A stretch of DNA of 64,000 bases from WLMZ01 sp039920665 (lineage in GTDB: Bacteria > Actinomycetota > Acidimicrobiia > Acidimicrobiales > Ilumatobacteraceae). The notes below the pieces were generated by a model. That model made no database searches and was not told the DNA's origin. It worked only from the letters and a program-made list of their open reading frames with translations. The stretch spans positions 1 through 64,000 of the forward strand of contig JBDSDH010000042.1 of the NCBI GenBank assembly GCA_039920665.1, given 5' to 3'. Made by a program: the position numbers and the translations under genes. Position 1 is the stretch's first letter; each line of letters opens with the position of its first letter. This document shows positions 16,004 to 23,585 of this stretch, in pieces.

Positions 16004-17515
16004 ATGAGTACGAAGTTCGACGCAATCGTCATCGGAGGTGGGCACAACGGGCTTGTCGCCGCGAGCTATCTCGCCAGGGCGGGTCGATCGGTTCTCGTGC
16101 TCGAGCGGGCGGAAACGGTCGGTGGTGCCGTCTGCTCGGAAACGGTGTTTCCCGGATACGACGCTCGGCTGTCGAAGTACAGCTATCTCGTCAGCCTGCT
16201 GCCCCAGCAGATCATCGACGAACTCGGGCTCAGCGTCGAGCTGCTCCGGCGGCGGGTCTCGTCGTACACGCCGGTCGGAGACGGTGGTCTGTTGATCGAC
16301 ACCGCCGACCCGAGCGGCACCGACGCTCGCCTCGGTGCCGATGCCGCAGGTTGGCACGAGCTCTACGCGAGCACGACTCGACTCGCCGAGAAGATGTTCC
16401 CGACGATGCTCCAGCCATTGCGCAGCCGGGATGTCATGCGCCGCCACGTCGCCGACGAGCCAACGTGGGACGCCGTGATGGAGCGCCCGATCGGTGGTTG
16501 GATCGAGCAACAGGTGGCTGACGACACGGTGCGCGGGGTCGTCCTGACCGACGCCCTGATCGGGACGTTCAGCCATGCGCACGCGCTCGACCTGGCCCAA
16601 AACCGGTGCTTCCTCTACCACGTGATCGGCGGTGGAACCGGCCACTGGGATGTCCCCGTCGGCGGGATGGGCACGGTCGCTGCATCGCTGTTCGACGTCG
16701 CGATCGGCCTTGGTGTCACGGTGATGACCGACGCCGACGTGACCTCGATCGACAACGATGGTCAGAACGCGACGATCCACCTCGCCGATGGCCGAACATT
16801 CACGGCCACCCAGGTGCTCGGCAACGTCGCCCCGACGGTGCTCGATCGTCTGCTCGGCCAACGTTCGACCCGTCCGACTCCCGAAGGCGCGCAGCTGAAG
16901 GTGAACATGCTGCTCTCGCGCTTGCCGGCATTACGCGATCGCACGGTGGATCCCCGCGATGCGTTCGCCGGAACGTTCCACATCAACGAGACGTACAGCC
17001 AACTGCAGGCGGCGTACGAGCAGGCTCTCGGTGGTGACATCCCCGACCTGCCGCCGTGCGAGGTGTATTGCCATTCGCTCACCGATCCGTCGATCCTCGG
17101 CCCCGATCTCGTCGCTACCGGTGCGCAGACACTGACCCTGTTCGGTCTGCATCTTCCCGCCCGCCTGTTCGAGTCAGATCCGGCTGGGGCGCTCGAACGA
17201 GCGACGCACGCGGTGCGGGTGTCACTCGACAGCGTGCTCGCCGAGCCGATCGAAGATTGCCTGCTCGCACCCGAATGCATCGAGGTGATGGGTCCGCTCG
17301 AGGTGGAGGCCAACCTGGGTATGCCTGGTGGCAACATTTTCCACGGCGACCTGCAATGGCCGTTTGCCGACGACCCGAGCGACGAAGGTCGATGGGGCAC
17401 CGAGACCTTGCATCCAAACGTGTTCGTCTGTGGCGCCGGCGCTCGCCGCGGTGGCGGCGTTTCAGGAGTCCCGGGCCACAATGCCGCAATGGCTGCGCTC
17501 GCCGCCCGCCCCTGA
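16004..17515 (+). CDS. Phytoene-desaturase-like FAD/NAD(P)-dependent oxidoreductase
   Basis: Flavoprotein of 503 residues with an N-terminal Rossmann motif IVIGGGHNGLVAASYLARAG (residues 8-27), the strand-two acidic residue in VLERAETVGGAV, a PVGGMGTVAASLFDVA segment typical of the carotenoid desaturase/retinol saturase superfamily, and a C-terminal FAD loop GAGARRGGGVSGVPGHNAA. It resembles the group often labelled pyridine-nucleotide-disulfide oxidoreductase domain protein 2. No carotenoid genes are near, so I do not assign phytoene as substrate. It is followed by the convergent prmA after 25 bases. Confidence 0.85.
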   Translation: MSTKFDAIVIGGGHNGLVAASYLARAGRSVLVLERAETVGGAVCSETVFPGYDARLSKYSYLVSLLPQQIIDELGLSVELLRRRVSSYTPVGDGGLLIDTADPSGTDARLGADAAGWHELYASTTRLAEKMFPTMLQPLRSRDVMRRHVADEPTWDAVMERPIGGWIEQQVADDTVRGVVLTDALIGTFSHAHALDLAQNRCFLYHVIGGGTGHWDVPVGGMGTVAASLFDVAIGLGVTVMTDADVTSIDNDGQNATIHLADGRTFTATQVLGNVAPTVLDRLLGQRSTRPTPEGAQLKVNMLLSRLPALRDRTVDPRDAFAGTFHINETYSQLQAAYEQALGGDIPDLPPCEVYCHSLTDPSILGPDLVATGAQTLTLFGLHLPARLFESDPAGALERATHAVRVSLDSVLAEPIEDCLLAPECIEVMGPLEVEANLGMPGGNIFHGDLQWPFADDPSDEGRWGTETLHPNVFVCGAGARRGGGVSGVPGHNAAMAALAARP

Positions 17516-17540
17516 CCGTGCCCCTGACGGCCGGGCGCAA

Positions 17541-18371
17541 TCACCCACTGTCGTGGGTCAGCACCACCACGGCCCACTCGCCGTCGACACGATGCGAACG
17601 CTCGACCAGCGGACGAAGGAATCCCGCCACCTGCGTGCATTGCGGCGGGGAGATGCCGCTGACGGCCAGCCATCCGCCCGGTGCCAACAGCCGGACCATG
17701 TCGGGAGCCAGTTCGACGATCGCAGCACGGCCGACGTTGGCGACGATCACGTCGAACGGCGGCTCGATCTCGCTCAAGGGGCCAGCGGTGACGTCGACTC
17801 GTCCGGCCAGTGCGTTGAGGGCTGCGTTGCGGAGGGTGCTGACGAGTGCATCCGGGATGCGATCGACCCCGGTCATCGCTGCGGCTCCCAGTTCGAGCGC
17901 ACACAAGCCGAGCACGCCGCTGCCGCAGCCGATGTCGAGCACCCGCTCACCGCCACCGATCTGCTCGATCAACATCTCGATCAACAGTCGCGTCGTTGGG
18001 TGGTCGCCGTGTCCCCACCCGCCCGCGCCGAGTTCGATCGATCCGGGCAGACCACGTCGATCGTGCTCTGACCAGGCGAAGCTCACACTGAGCCGATCGC
18101 CGAATCGGAGTGGGCGGGAGTGTTCGATCCACGCGTCGAGCCGTGGGCCGTCGTCGGGGCGGGTGACCACGAACTGGCCCTCCGCACGCAACGTCGCCGT
18201 GACCGCCTCGGCAATCCACGGATCTGCCACGGTCGCAACCAGCAGACGTCGACCGTCGCACGGCGTGACTTCGGCGATGTCGCTCACGTCGAGCTCGCGA
18301 AGTCGCCGGCGGACGACCGCTGCTTCGTCGTCGGTTGTTGCGATCACGATCACGGCTGCAGGTTGCCACAC
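17541..18371 (-). CDS. prmA: Ribosomal protein L11 methyltransferase-like protein
   Basis: SAM-dependent methyltransferase that by family would trimethylate ribosomal protein L11. Length about 276 residues. Signatures: FAWSEHDRRGLPGSIELG, the substrate-proximal GAGGWGHGDHPTTRLLIEM (PrmA GTGxHPTT-type motif), then LDIGCGSGVLGLCAL (SAM motif I) and VIVANVGRAAIVELAP, which replaces the usual DxxxANI element. No clear ribosome binding site: GTG at 18371 is chosen, GTG at 18353 is possible, and the ATG at 18473 would overlap the divergent tesB-like gene and is rejected. Confidence 0.8.
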   Translation of the reverse strand: MWQPAAVIVIATTDDEAAVVRRRLRELDVSDIAEVTPCDGRRLLVATVADPWIAEAVTATLRAEGQFVVTRPDDGPRLDAWIEHSRPLRFGDRLSVSFAWSEHDRRGLPGSIELGAGGWGHGDHPTTRLLIEMLIEQIGGGERVLDIGCGSGVLGLCALELGAAAMTGVDRIPDALVSTLRNAALNALAGRVDVTAGPLSEIEPPFDVIVANVGRAAIVELAPDMVRLLAPGGWLAVSGISPPQCTQVAGFLRPLVERSHRVDGEWAVVVLTHDSG

Positions 18372-18402
18372 CGGCGGTGCAATCTCGCCAGCCCCGATCT
18401 CG

Positions 18403-18408
18403 TAGGTT
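18403..18408 (+). promoter_or_regulatory. TAnnnT -10 box of thioesterase gene
   Basis: TAGGTT ends 6 bases before the ATG at 18415, consistent with a leaderless transcript. Confidence 0.5.
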
Positions 18409-18414
18409 GTCGGT

Positions 18415-19269
18415 ATGCAGCAAGCGCTCGACGACCTGGTCAAACTGCTCGACCTCGAGTCGATCGAGGTCAACCTCTTCCGTGGACGTTCGCCCGACGA
18501 GAGCCGCCAGCGCGTGTTCGGCGGTCAGGTCGCAGGCCAGGCGCTGGTCGCCGCGACCCGCACGGTCGACGACCCGGGGCGAGCGGTGCACTCCCTGCAC
18601 GCCTATTTCCTTCGCCCGGGTGATCCGACCGTGCCGATCCTGTACGAGGTCGACCGTATTCGCGATGGCCGCAGCTTCACCACTCGTCGAGTTGTCGGCA
18701 TCCAACATGGGCGAGCGATCTTCAACCTGCAGGCCAGCTTCCACGTCGCCGAACCAGGCCCCGATCACCAGATCAGGATGCCGACCGATGTGCCCGACCC
18801 CGAGAGCCTTCCCGACTTCAAGACGCTGATGGCCCCGTACAAGGCGCAGATGGGCGAAATGTATGACCGGCCGCGGCCGATCGACATCCGCTACATCGAT
18901 GCCGATCCGATCCGCCGCCGCGGTCGGCCTGCGCTCGGCCAACGGGTGTGGCTGCGCGCTGACGGTCGCCTGCCCGACGATCCGACGCTGCATGCCAACA
19001 TCGTCACCTACGCCAGCGACATGACCCTGCTCGACACCACCGTCCTGCCATTCGGATGGGCGTGGGACAGTCCCGGTCTGCAGATGGCCAGCCTCGACCA
19101 TGCGATGTGGTTTCACCGCCCGTTCCGTGCCGACGAATGGTTGCTGTACGACCAGGCCGCAATCTCTACCGGCGCCGCACGCGGACTGGCCGGCGGATCG
19201 ATCTACCGCCAGGACGGCACGCTCGCGATCACAGTGGTTCAGGAAGGACTGGCCCGGGTAGGTTCGTAA
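18415..19269 (+). CDS. tesB: Acyl-CoA thioesterase II
   Basis: Hydrolyses fatty acyl-CoA to free acid and CoA in the cytoplasm. The 284-residue protein is a double hot-dog: the first domain has RVFGGQVAGQALVAA (about 33-47) and VHSLHAYFLRPGD (about 57-69), the second has SLDHAMWFHRPFRADEWLLY (about 222-241) and ends with GSIYRQDGTL and VVQEGLAR. Asp in SLDHAMW and Gln in VVQEG match two catalytic positions of E. coli TesB; ARGLAGG covers the third. It is divergent from prmA with about 43 bases between starts. Confidence 0.93.
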   Translation: MQQALDDLVKLLDLESIEVNLFRGRSPDESRQRVFGGQVAGQALVAATRTVDDPGRAVHSLHAYFLRPGDPTVPILYEVDRIRDGRSFTTRRVVGIQHGRAIFNLQASFHVAEPGPDHQIRMPTDVPDPESLPDFKTLMAPYKAQMGEMYDRPRPIDIRYIDADPIRRRGRPALGQRVWLRADGRLPDDPTLHANIVTYASDMTLLDTTVLPFGWAWDSPGLQMASLDHAMWFHRPFRADEWLLYDQAAISTGAARGLAGGSIYRQDGTLAITVVQEGLARVGS

Positions 19270-19315
19270 TTTCCGCGCCGGCTCACGTCCACGGTGCTGT
19301 TCGACGAGGAGTTCG

Positions 19316-20668
19316 ATGCGATCACGGCAGCCCTACGGTGTCCTTGCATGTGCAACAATCCTCGCTTTGGCTGGTTGCGCGAGCGGTGGCGGCACCAGTT
19401 CCAGCATTCCCCTCGGCACAGGACCAGTGGCATCGTCGGTGCCCAGATCGCCGACGTCCGCTGAGAGTCAACCATCGACGCCACCCCCCGGCTCCGAGGA
19501 TGGCACTACCCCGCCTGCCGCCTCCGATGGTGGCGCCACCACCGCGGTGCCGACCACCACCGCGCCGACCGCAGCATCCGTACAGCCGACCTCCACGACG
19601 CCACCAGATCCGGCAAGCATTGCGATGACCGACATTGCATCGGTCGAGGGCGCGGTCGACCTCGCCTTTCGCGCTGACGATCCGACCCTGTTCGTCGTCA
19701 GCCGGTCCGGGTTCGTGGTCGCCCTGCGCAATGGCGTCGTCGACGACACCCGGCTGCTCGACATCACCGGCGACATCTCGGCCGGCGGCGAGCAGGGCTT
19801 GCTCGGTCTGGCCTTCTCACTCGACGGCCGGCACGCCTACGTCGACTACTCCAACAAGGACGGCGATACCGAGATCGTCGAATACGCAGTCGGCGTCGAT
19901 GGCGTGTTCGATCCGACCAGCAAACGACGGTTGCTCGAGATCGACCAACCGCACGCCAACCACAATGGCGGCCAGGTTCGGATCGGAACCGACGGATACC
20001 TCTACATCGGGATGGGCGACGGCGGATCGGCGAATGATCCCGATCGTCGCGCACTCGACCTCGGCCAACTGCTCGGCAAGATGCTCCGGATCGACCCCAC
20101 CGCGAGCGGCGACTCGCCGTACAGCATCCCGCCAGACAATCCGTTTGTCGGCGTCGACGGAGCGCGCCCAGAAATCTGGTCGATCGGACTCCGCAACCCG
20201 TGGCGGTTCAGTTTCGACCGGATCACCAACGACCTGTGGATCGCCGATGTCGGTCAGGGCGAGTGGGAAGAGATCGATGCCGCGTGGGCCGATGCCGGCA
20301 GCGGTAGGGGCGCCAACTTCGGTTGGAGCGCATTCGAGGGCACCCACCGGTTCAACGACGACCAATCTGCAGACGGCTCCACACCTCCCATCTGGGAGTA
20401 CGAACACGGAGACGCCGGCTGCTCGGTCAGTGGTGGTGTTCGATATCGCGGCTCGGCGTTGCCGACGCTGTACGGGTACTACGTCTACGGCGACTACTGC
20501 AGCGGCCAAGTGCGCGCGCTCGAGATACTCGACACTCGCACGGCCGACGCTGAAGTCGTGCTCGCCACGTTGTCAGGTATCAGCGAAGTGGCCCAGGGGC
20601 CTGACGGCGAGTTGTACGTCTTGAGCGTCGAGGACGGCATTGTTTACGCCGTCCAAGCCGCGAACTGA
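19316..20668 (+). CDS. PQQ-dependent sugar dehydrogenase, predicted lipoprotein
   Basis: Exported six-bladed beta-propeller of the soluble glucose/sorbosone dehydrogenase family, 450 residues. Signal peptide with lipobox LALAGC (Cys about residue 20), then a Ser/Thr/Pro-rich linker of about 80 residues. The propeller starts near 105 (DLAFRADDPTLFVVS) and shows AGGEQGLLGLAF, HNGGQVRIGTDGYLYIGMGD, LGKMLRIDP, WSIGLRNPWRFSFD and GEWEEID, all standard family elements. The sugar is unknown, and no PQQ synthesis genes are in the window. AGGAG 5 bases before the ATG is a normal ribosome binding site. Confidence 0.9.
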   Translation: MRSRQPYGVLACATILALAGCASGGGTSSSIPLGTGPVASSVPRSPTSAESQPSTPPPGSEDGTTPPAASDGGATTAVPTTTAPTAASVQPTSTTPPDPASIAMTDIASVEGAVDLAFRADDPTLFVVSRSGFVVALRNGVVDDTRLLDITGDISAGGEQGLLGLAFSLDGRHAYVDYSNKDGDTEIVEYAVGVDGVFDPTSKRRLLEIDQPHANHNGGQVRIGTDGYLYIGMGDGGSANDPDRRALDLGQLLGKMLRIDPTASGDSPYSIPPDNPFVGVDGARPEIWSIGLRNPWRFSFDRITNDLWIADVGQGEWEEIDAAWADAGSGRGANFGWSAFEGTHRFNDDQSADGSTPPIWEYEHGDAGCSVSGGVRYRGSALPTLYGYYVYGDYCSGQVRALEILDTRTADAEVVLATLSGISEVAQGPDGELYVLSVEDGIVYAVQAAN

Positions 20669-20683
20669 TCGTTCGGCCGAGGG

Positions 20684-22087
20684 TCAGCTGACCCTCTCGA
20701 ACGTCACCTGCCGTTTGGCGACATCGGTGCTGACCAGCCGAACGGTCAGCTCGGTACCCGGCTCCACTCGGTGGGCGGAGACGCGCGCCACCACGGCCGG
20801 ATCGACGATCTGAATCCGGGCGCCGCGGTCGTCGGTGTCGGTGACCACTGCGTCGAACACGACGCCCTCCTGGCCCGACAGCACCACCGCTTCGATCAGG
20901 TCGATCGCCGCTCGCTCGACGCGTGACGCCTTGCTGTCGGCCTGATCCATCACCTTCGGCAACGTCGTGAAGGCAGCCTCGACGGAGTCGGGGACCGGCT
21001 TGCCGGCACTGATCGCGAGCGTAGCCTCGATCACGTAGCGGTCGGCGAGGCGCCGCAACGGCGCGGTGACGTGGCAGTACGTCGCAGCCATTGCGGCGTG
21101 CCACGGGGTGACGCCCTCGGTGTACGGCGCATAGTCGGCGCCGCCGGTGGCGCGTCGAATCGCGAGCAGGAATGCCGCATGGCGAGGAAGGTTCGGGTCG
21201 AGCGTGCGCTCGAAGACGCGCAACTCGATGGCCGCTGACCAATCGAGGTGCAGTGCCTTGGCGGTGTAGCGAAGTCGCTTGATCGCTCGTTCGTCGGGCT
21301 CGGCCATCACTCGGAACAGACCTGTGTGATGGGCCAACAGCATGTCCGCAACGGCCAGGTTGGTGGCGAGCGACATGGCCGCGTTGCTGTCCTCGTTCGA
21401 CAGACGGGGCCGGAAGACGAGGTTGTATTTGCCGTCGCCCGCTGGCTCGACCTCCTGCTCCGGGGTCTCGACCCGACTTGCGCCACGGCGATCTTCGGCC
21501 ACGCCGATCCGCGCCGCGAACTCGTCGAAACCCTTGGGCAGATCGGCGGCCGATGCTGTCTCGTAGGCGAGTTTGGCCCGGCTCCGGATGATCGCTCGTT
21601 CGACGCCATCGAGCACGGCATTGCCGTCTCCGTCGATACGGACGATGAACACGACCGCGGGGCGCGGGCCGTCGGGCAACAGACTGACCGCGCCCTCGGA
21701 CATCGTCGGCGGATACAACGGTGCCCGACCGTCGGGCAGGTAGACCGTGACGCCACGCTTCCACGCCTCGATGTCGAGCGGGCTGTCGGGTCGCACGAAC
21801 CAGGGCACATCGGCGATCGCGTAGCGCAACACCATGTCGCCGCCCGAGCCGCGTTCGAGGCTGAACGCCTGGTCGAGATCGGTGCTCGACGCAGGGTCGA
21901 GTGTCACGAACGGCACGTCCGTACGATCGACGTGTTCGTCGGTGAAGGCCTGATGCGTCGCTGCCTCAGCAGCGGCAAGGACCTCGATCGGGAAGTCGCC
22001 CGGAACGTCGTTCTCGTTGCGTATCTGTTCGAGACCGGCGGAGAACGCCGATCGTTGGTCGGCCGGAACTCGGACGATCTTACCCAT
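20684..22087 (-). CDS. RNB-domain 3'-5' exoribonuclease (RNase II family)
   Basis: A 467-residue RNase II/R-type enzyme. The RNB domain starts near residue 60; the metal site is TLDPASSTDLDQAF, where Asp-x5-Asp-x-Asp is kept but the fourth acidic position of RNase II (Asp210 in E. coli) is Gln. Later elements include VYLPDGRAPLYPP, LSNEDSNAAMSLATNLAVA and CHVTAPLRRLADRYV, which contains the catalytic-region Arg. No N-terminal cold-shock domains are present, and the C-terminal 60 residues form a small S1-like beta domain. ATG at 22087 (MGKIVRVPADQ) precedes homology. The gene follows an enoyl-CoA hydratase gene by 13 bases. Confidence 0.88.
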   Translation of the reverse strand: MGKIVRVPADQRSAFSAGLEQIRNENDVPGDFPIEVLAAAEAATHQAFTDEHVDRTDVPFVTLDPASSTDLDQAFSLERGSGGDMVLRYAIADVPWFVRPDSPLDIEAWKRGVTVYLPDGRAPLYPPTMSEGAVSLLPDGPRPAVVFIVRIDGDGNAVLDGVERAIIRSRAKLAYETASAADLPKGFDEFAARIGVAEDRRGASRVETPEQEVEPAGDGKYNLVFRPRLSNEDSNAAMSLATNLAVADMLLAHHTGLFRVMAEPDERAIKRLRYTAKALHLDWSAAIELRVFERTLDPNLPRHAAFLLAIRRATGGADYAPYTEGVTPWHAAMAATYCHVTAPLRRLADRYVIEATLAISAGKPVPDSVEAAFTTLPKVMDQADSKASRVERAAIDLIEAVVLSGQEGVVFDAVVTDTDDRGARIQIVDPAVVARVSAHRVEPGTELTVRLVSTDVAKRQVTFERVS

Positions 22088-22100
22088 CAGTTGGCTCCCA

Positions 22101-22955
22101 TCAGTGACCCGTGAAGACTGCCGGGCGCTTCTCGAGGAACGCTCTGGCACCCTCGCGGTGATCGCTCGTCTCGAACAGTTCGCCCAGCGACTCCGAAACC
22201 CAGCGGCCGAGTTCGTGCCAGTCCGGATCGAGGGCCTCGCGCAAGCCGGCCTTCAACCGCTGCACAGCGAGCGGAGGGTTGGCCGCGATCCGGGCTGCGA
22301 GGGTCAGCGCCTGGGGCAACAGATCGTCGTGGCTGACGAGCCGTGACACCAACCCGATCCGCAGCGCTTCCGATGCATCGATCACGTCACGGGTGAACAA
22401 CAGCTCAGCGGCCTGCTCGCGGCCGATGAGCCGGGCGAGCCGCCCAAGACCCGGCGCATCACTGATGAGGCCGCGCAGAACGAACAGCTCGCCGAACTTG
22501 GCTCGCTCGCTGGCGATCCGAATGTCGGCCATGATCGCCAGTTCCATCCCCCACCCGACCGCTGCGCCGTTGACCGCTGCGATCACTGGAATGTCGGTAT
22601 GCAGCAAGGCATCCGCCGCTGGTGTGAGCCGTGGCGTACGTGCGGTCGTGGACATCGTCGGGGCATTGCCCTGCTTGCCGGCGCCCATGACTTGGCGCAC
22701 GTCATCGCCGCTGCAGAACGCCGGATCAGCCCCGGTGACCACGATGCACCGAACCCCCGCATCAGGCGCGCTGCGCACCGCATCCTCGAGCGCCGCATAC
22801 ATCCCGTGGGTCAGCGCGTTGCGAGCCTCCGGCCGATCGAGGGTGATCAAACGGACGTGATCGCCGACGAGTTCGACGCGAAGTTCGACAGCGGGTTCGA
22901 CGGCGGATTCAACAGGCGGTGGTCCGGAATCTGCCGGTGGTGCGGAGTCGGTCAC
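22101..22955 (-). CDS. Enoyl-CoA hydratase/isomerase family protein
   Basis: Crotonase-fold protein of 284 residues. Start GTG at 22955 is supported by TACGGT 6 bases upstream. The first 30 residues are Pro/Glu/Val rich and unlike the family. The fold begins with VRLITLDRPEARNALTHGMYAAL; the oxyanion-hole segments are CSGDDVRQV and VNGAAVGWGMELAIMAD, with the second Gly conserved. At the usual hydratase Glu positions the sequence reads KFGELFVLRGLISDAPGLGRL, so Asp rather than the second Glu is present, more like isomerase or other crotonase types. The CoA substrate is not known. Confidence 0.88.
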   Translation of the reverse strand: MTDSAPPADSGPPPVESAVEPAVELRVELVGDHVRLITLDRPEARNALTHGMYAALEDAVRSAPDAGVRCIVVTGADPAFCSGDDVRQVMGAGKQGNAPTMSTTARTPRLTPAADALLHTDIPVIAAVNGAAVGWGMELAIMADIRIASERAKFGELFVLRGLISDAPGLGRLARLIGREQAAELLFTRDVIDASEALRIGLVSRLVSHDDLLPQALTLAARIAANPPLAVQRLKAGLREALDPDWHELGRWVSESLGELFETSDHREGARAFLEKRPAVFTGH

Positions 22956-22961
22956 GACCCG

Positions 22962-22967
22962 ACCGTA
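22962..22967 (-). promoter_or_regulatory. TAnnnT -10 box of enoyl-CoA hydratase gene
   Basis: TACGGT on the minus strand ends 6 bases before the GTG at 22955; it fixes the start, which has no ribosome binding site. Confidence 0.5.
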
Positions 22968-23013
22968 GCCCGGCGCCGGCGGTGCGCGATGGCCGTGCGT
23001 CATCGGGATTGGG

Positions 23014-23430
23014 TCAGGGGCGCGGGTGGGCGAGCAGGAACGCAACGACCGCTGCCGTCGCGTCGTACCCGGCGTATCCGGGGCCGACCGATGGGGTGAC
23101 CACTGGCGTGCCGCCCGGCCAGGGGTGATGAGCACCTTCGATCGTCACGAATTCCACGGCCGATCCATCGGCACAGGCACTGCTCGACTCGGTGGTGATG
23201 TCGCCGGCGGCCGATGTCATCGGCGCTGCGCATCCATCGGCTGCGGCAAGCGCAGTCGCTGCATCGTGAGGCGGAGGGACGTCGATGCCGACCGTCGACT
23301 CCTGACCGACACCACCGGTGATCGGGATGTTGAGATCTGCCGTTCCATGGATCTGGATCACCGAGACCGGTCGGGGCATCGATGAACGCGACGTCGTCGA
23401 CACCCTCACGCACGGCTCGAGCAAACGATC
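23014..23430 (-). pseudogene. Remnant of a PHB-depolymerase/LpqC-type esterase gene
   Basis: The minus strand encodes an intact-looking C-terminal third of an alpha/beta-hydrolase esterase: RPVSVIQIHGTADLNIPITGG (the Asp of the triad region) and VEFVTIEGAHHPWPGGTP (catalytic His). Directly upstream, in a different frame, VDDVAFIDA matches the segment that in complete enzymes lies about 80-100 residues earlier, before the GxSxG nucleophile. The two pieces meet at about 23,380 with a frame change, and the nucleophile elbow is missing. No convincing N-terminus exists up to 23,585. I read this as a gene with an internal deletion and lost 5' end. Confidence 0.6.
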
Positions 23431-23585
23431 GCCGCGGGCGGGTGGTCACGAAACACCGGGCACCAGGTGCGCGGGGTGTTTGCTGCCCGGGCGGGCGGGC
23501 ACGAGACATCCGGTACGTCCGCCGCAGCCGGCACGCTCGCGAAACTCGTGGGAACCGGCGGCGGGTGCGGCAACGTCCAACTCGT

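Noticed and set aside
15971..16861. N-terminal extension of the nitroreductase to 16861
   Set aside because: It runs antisense through the FAD oxidoreductase; a TAnnnT box and homology both put the start at 15970.
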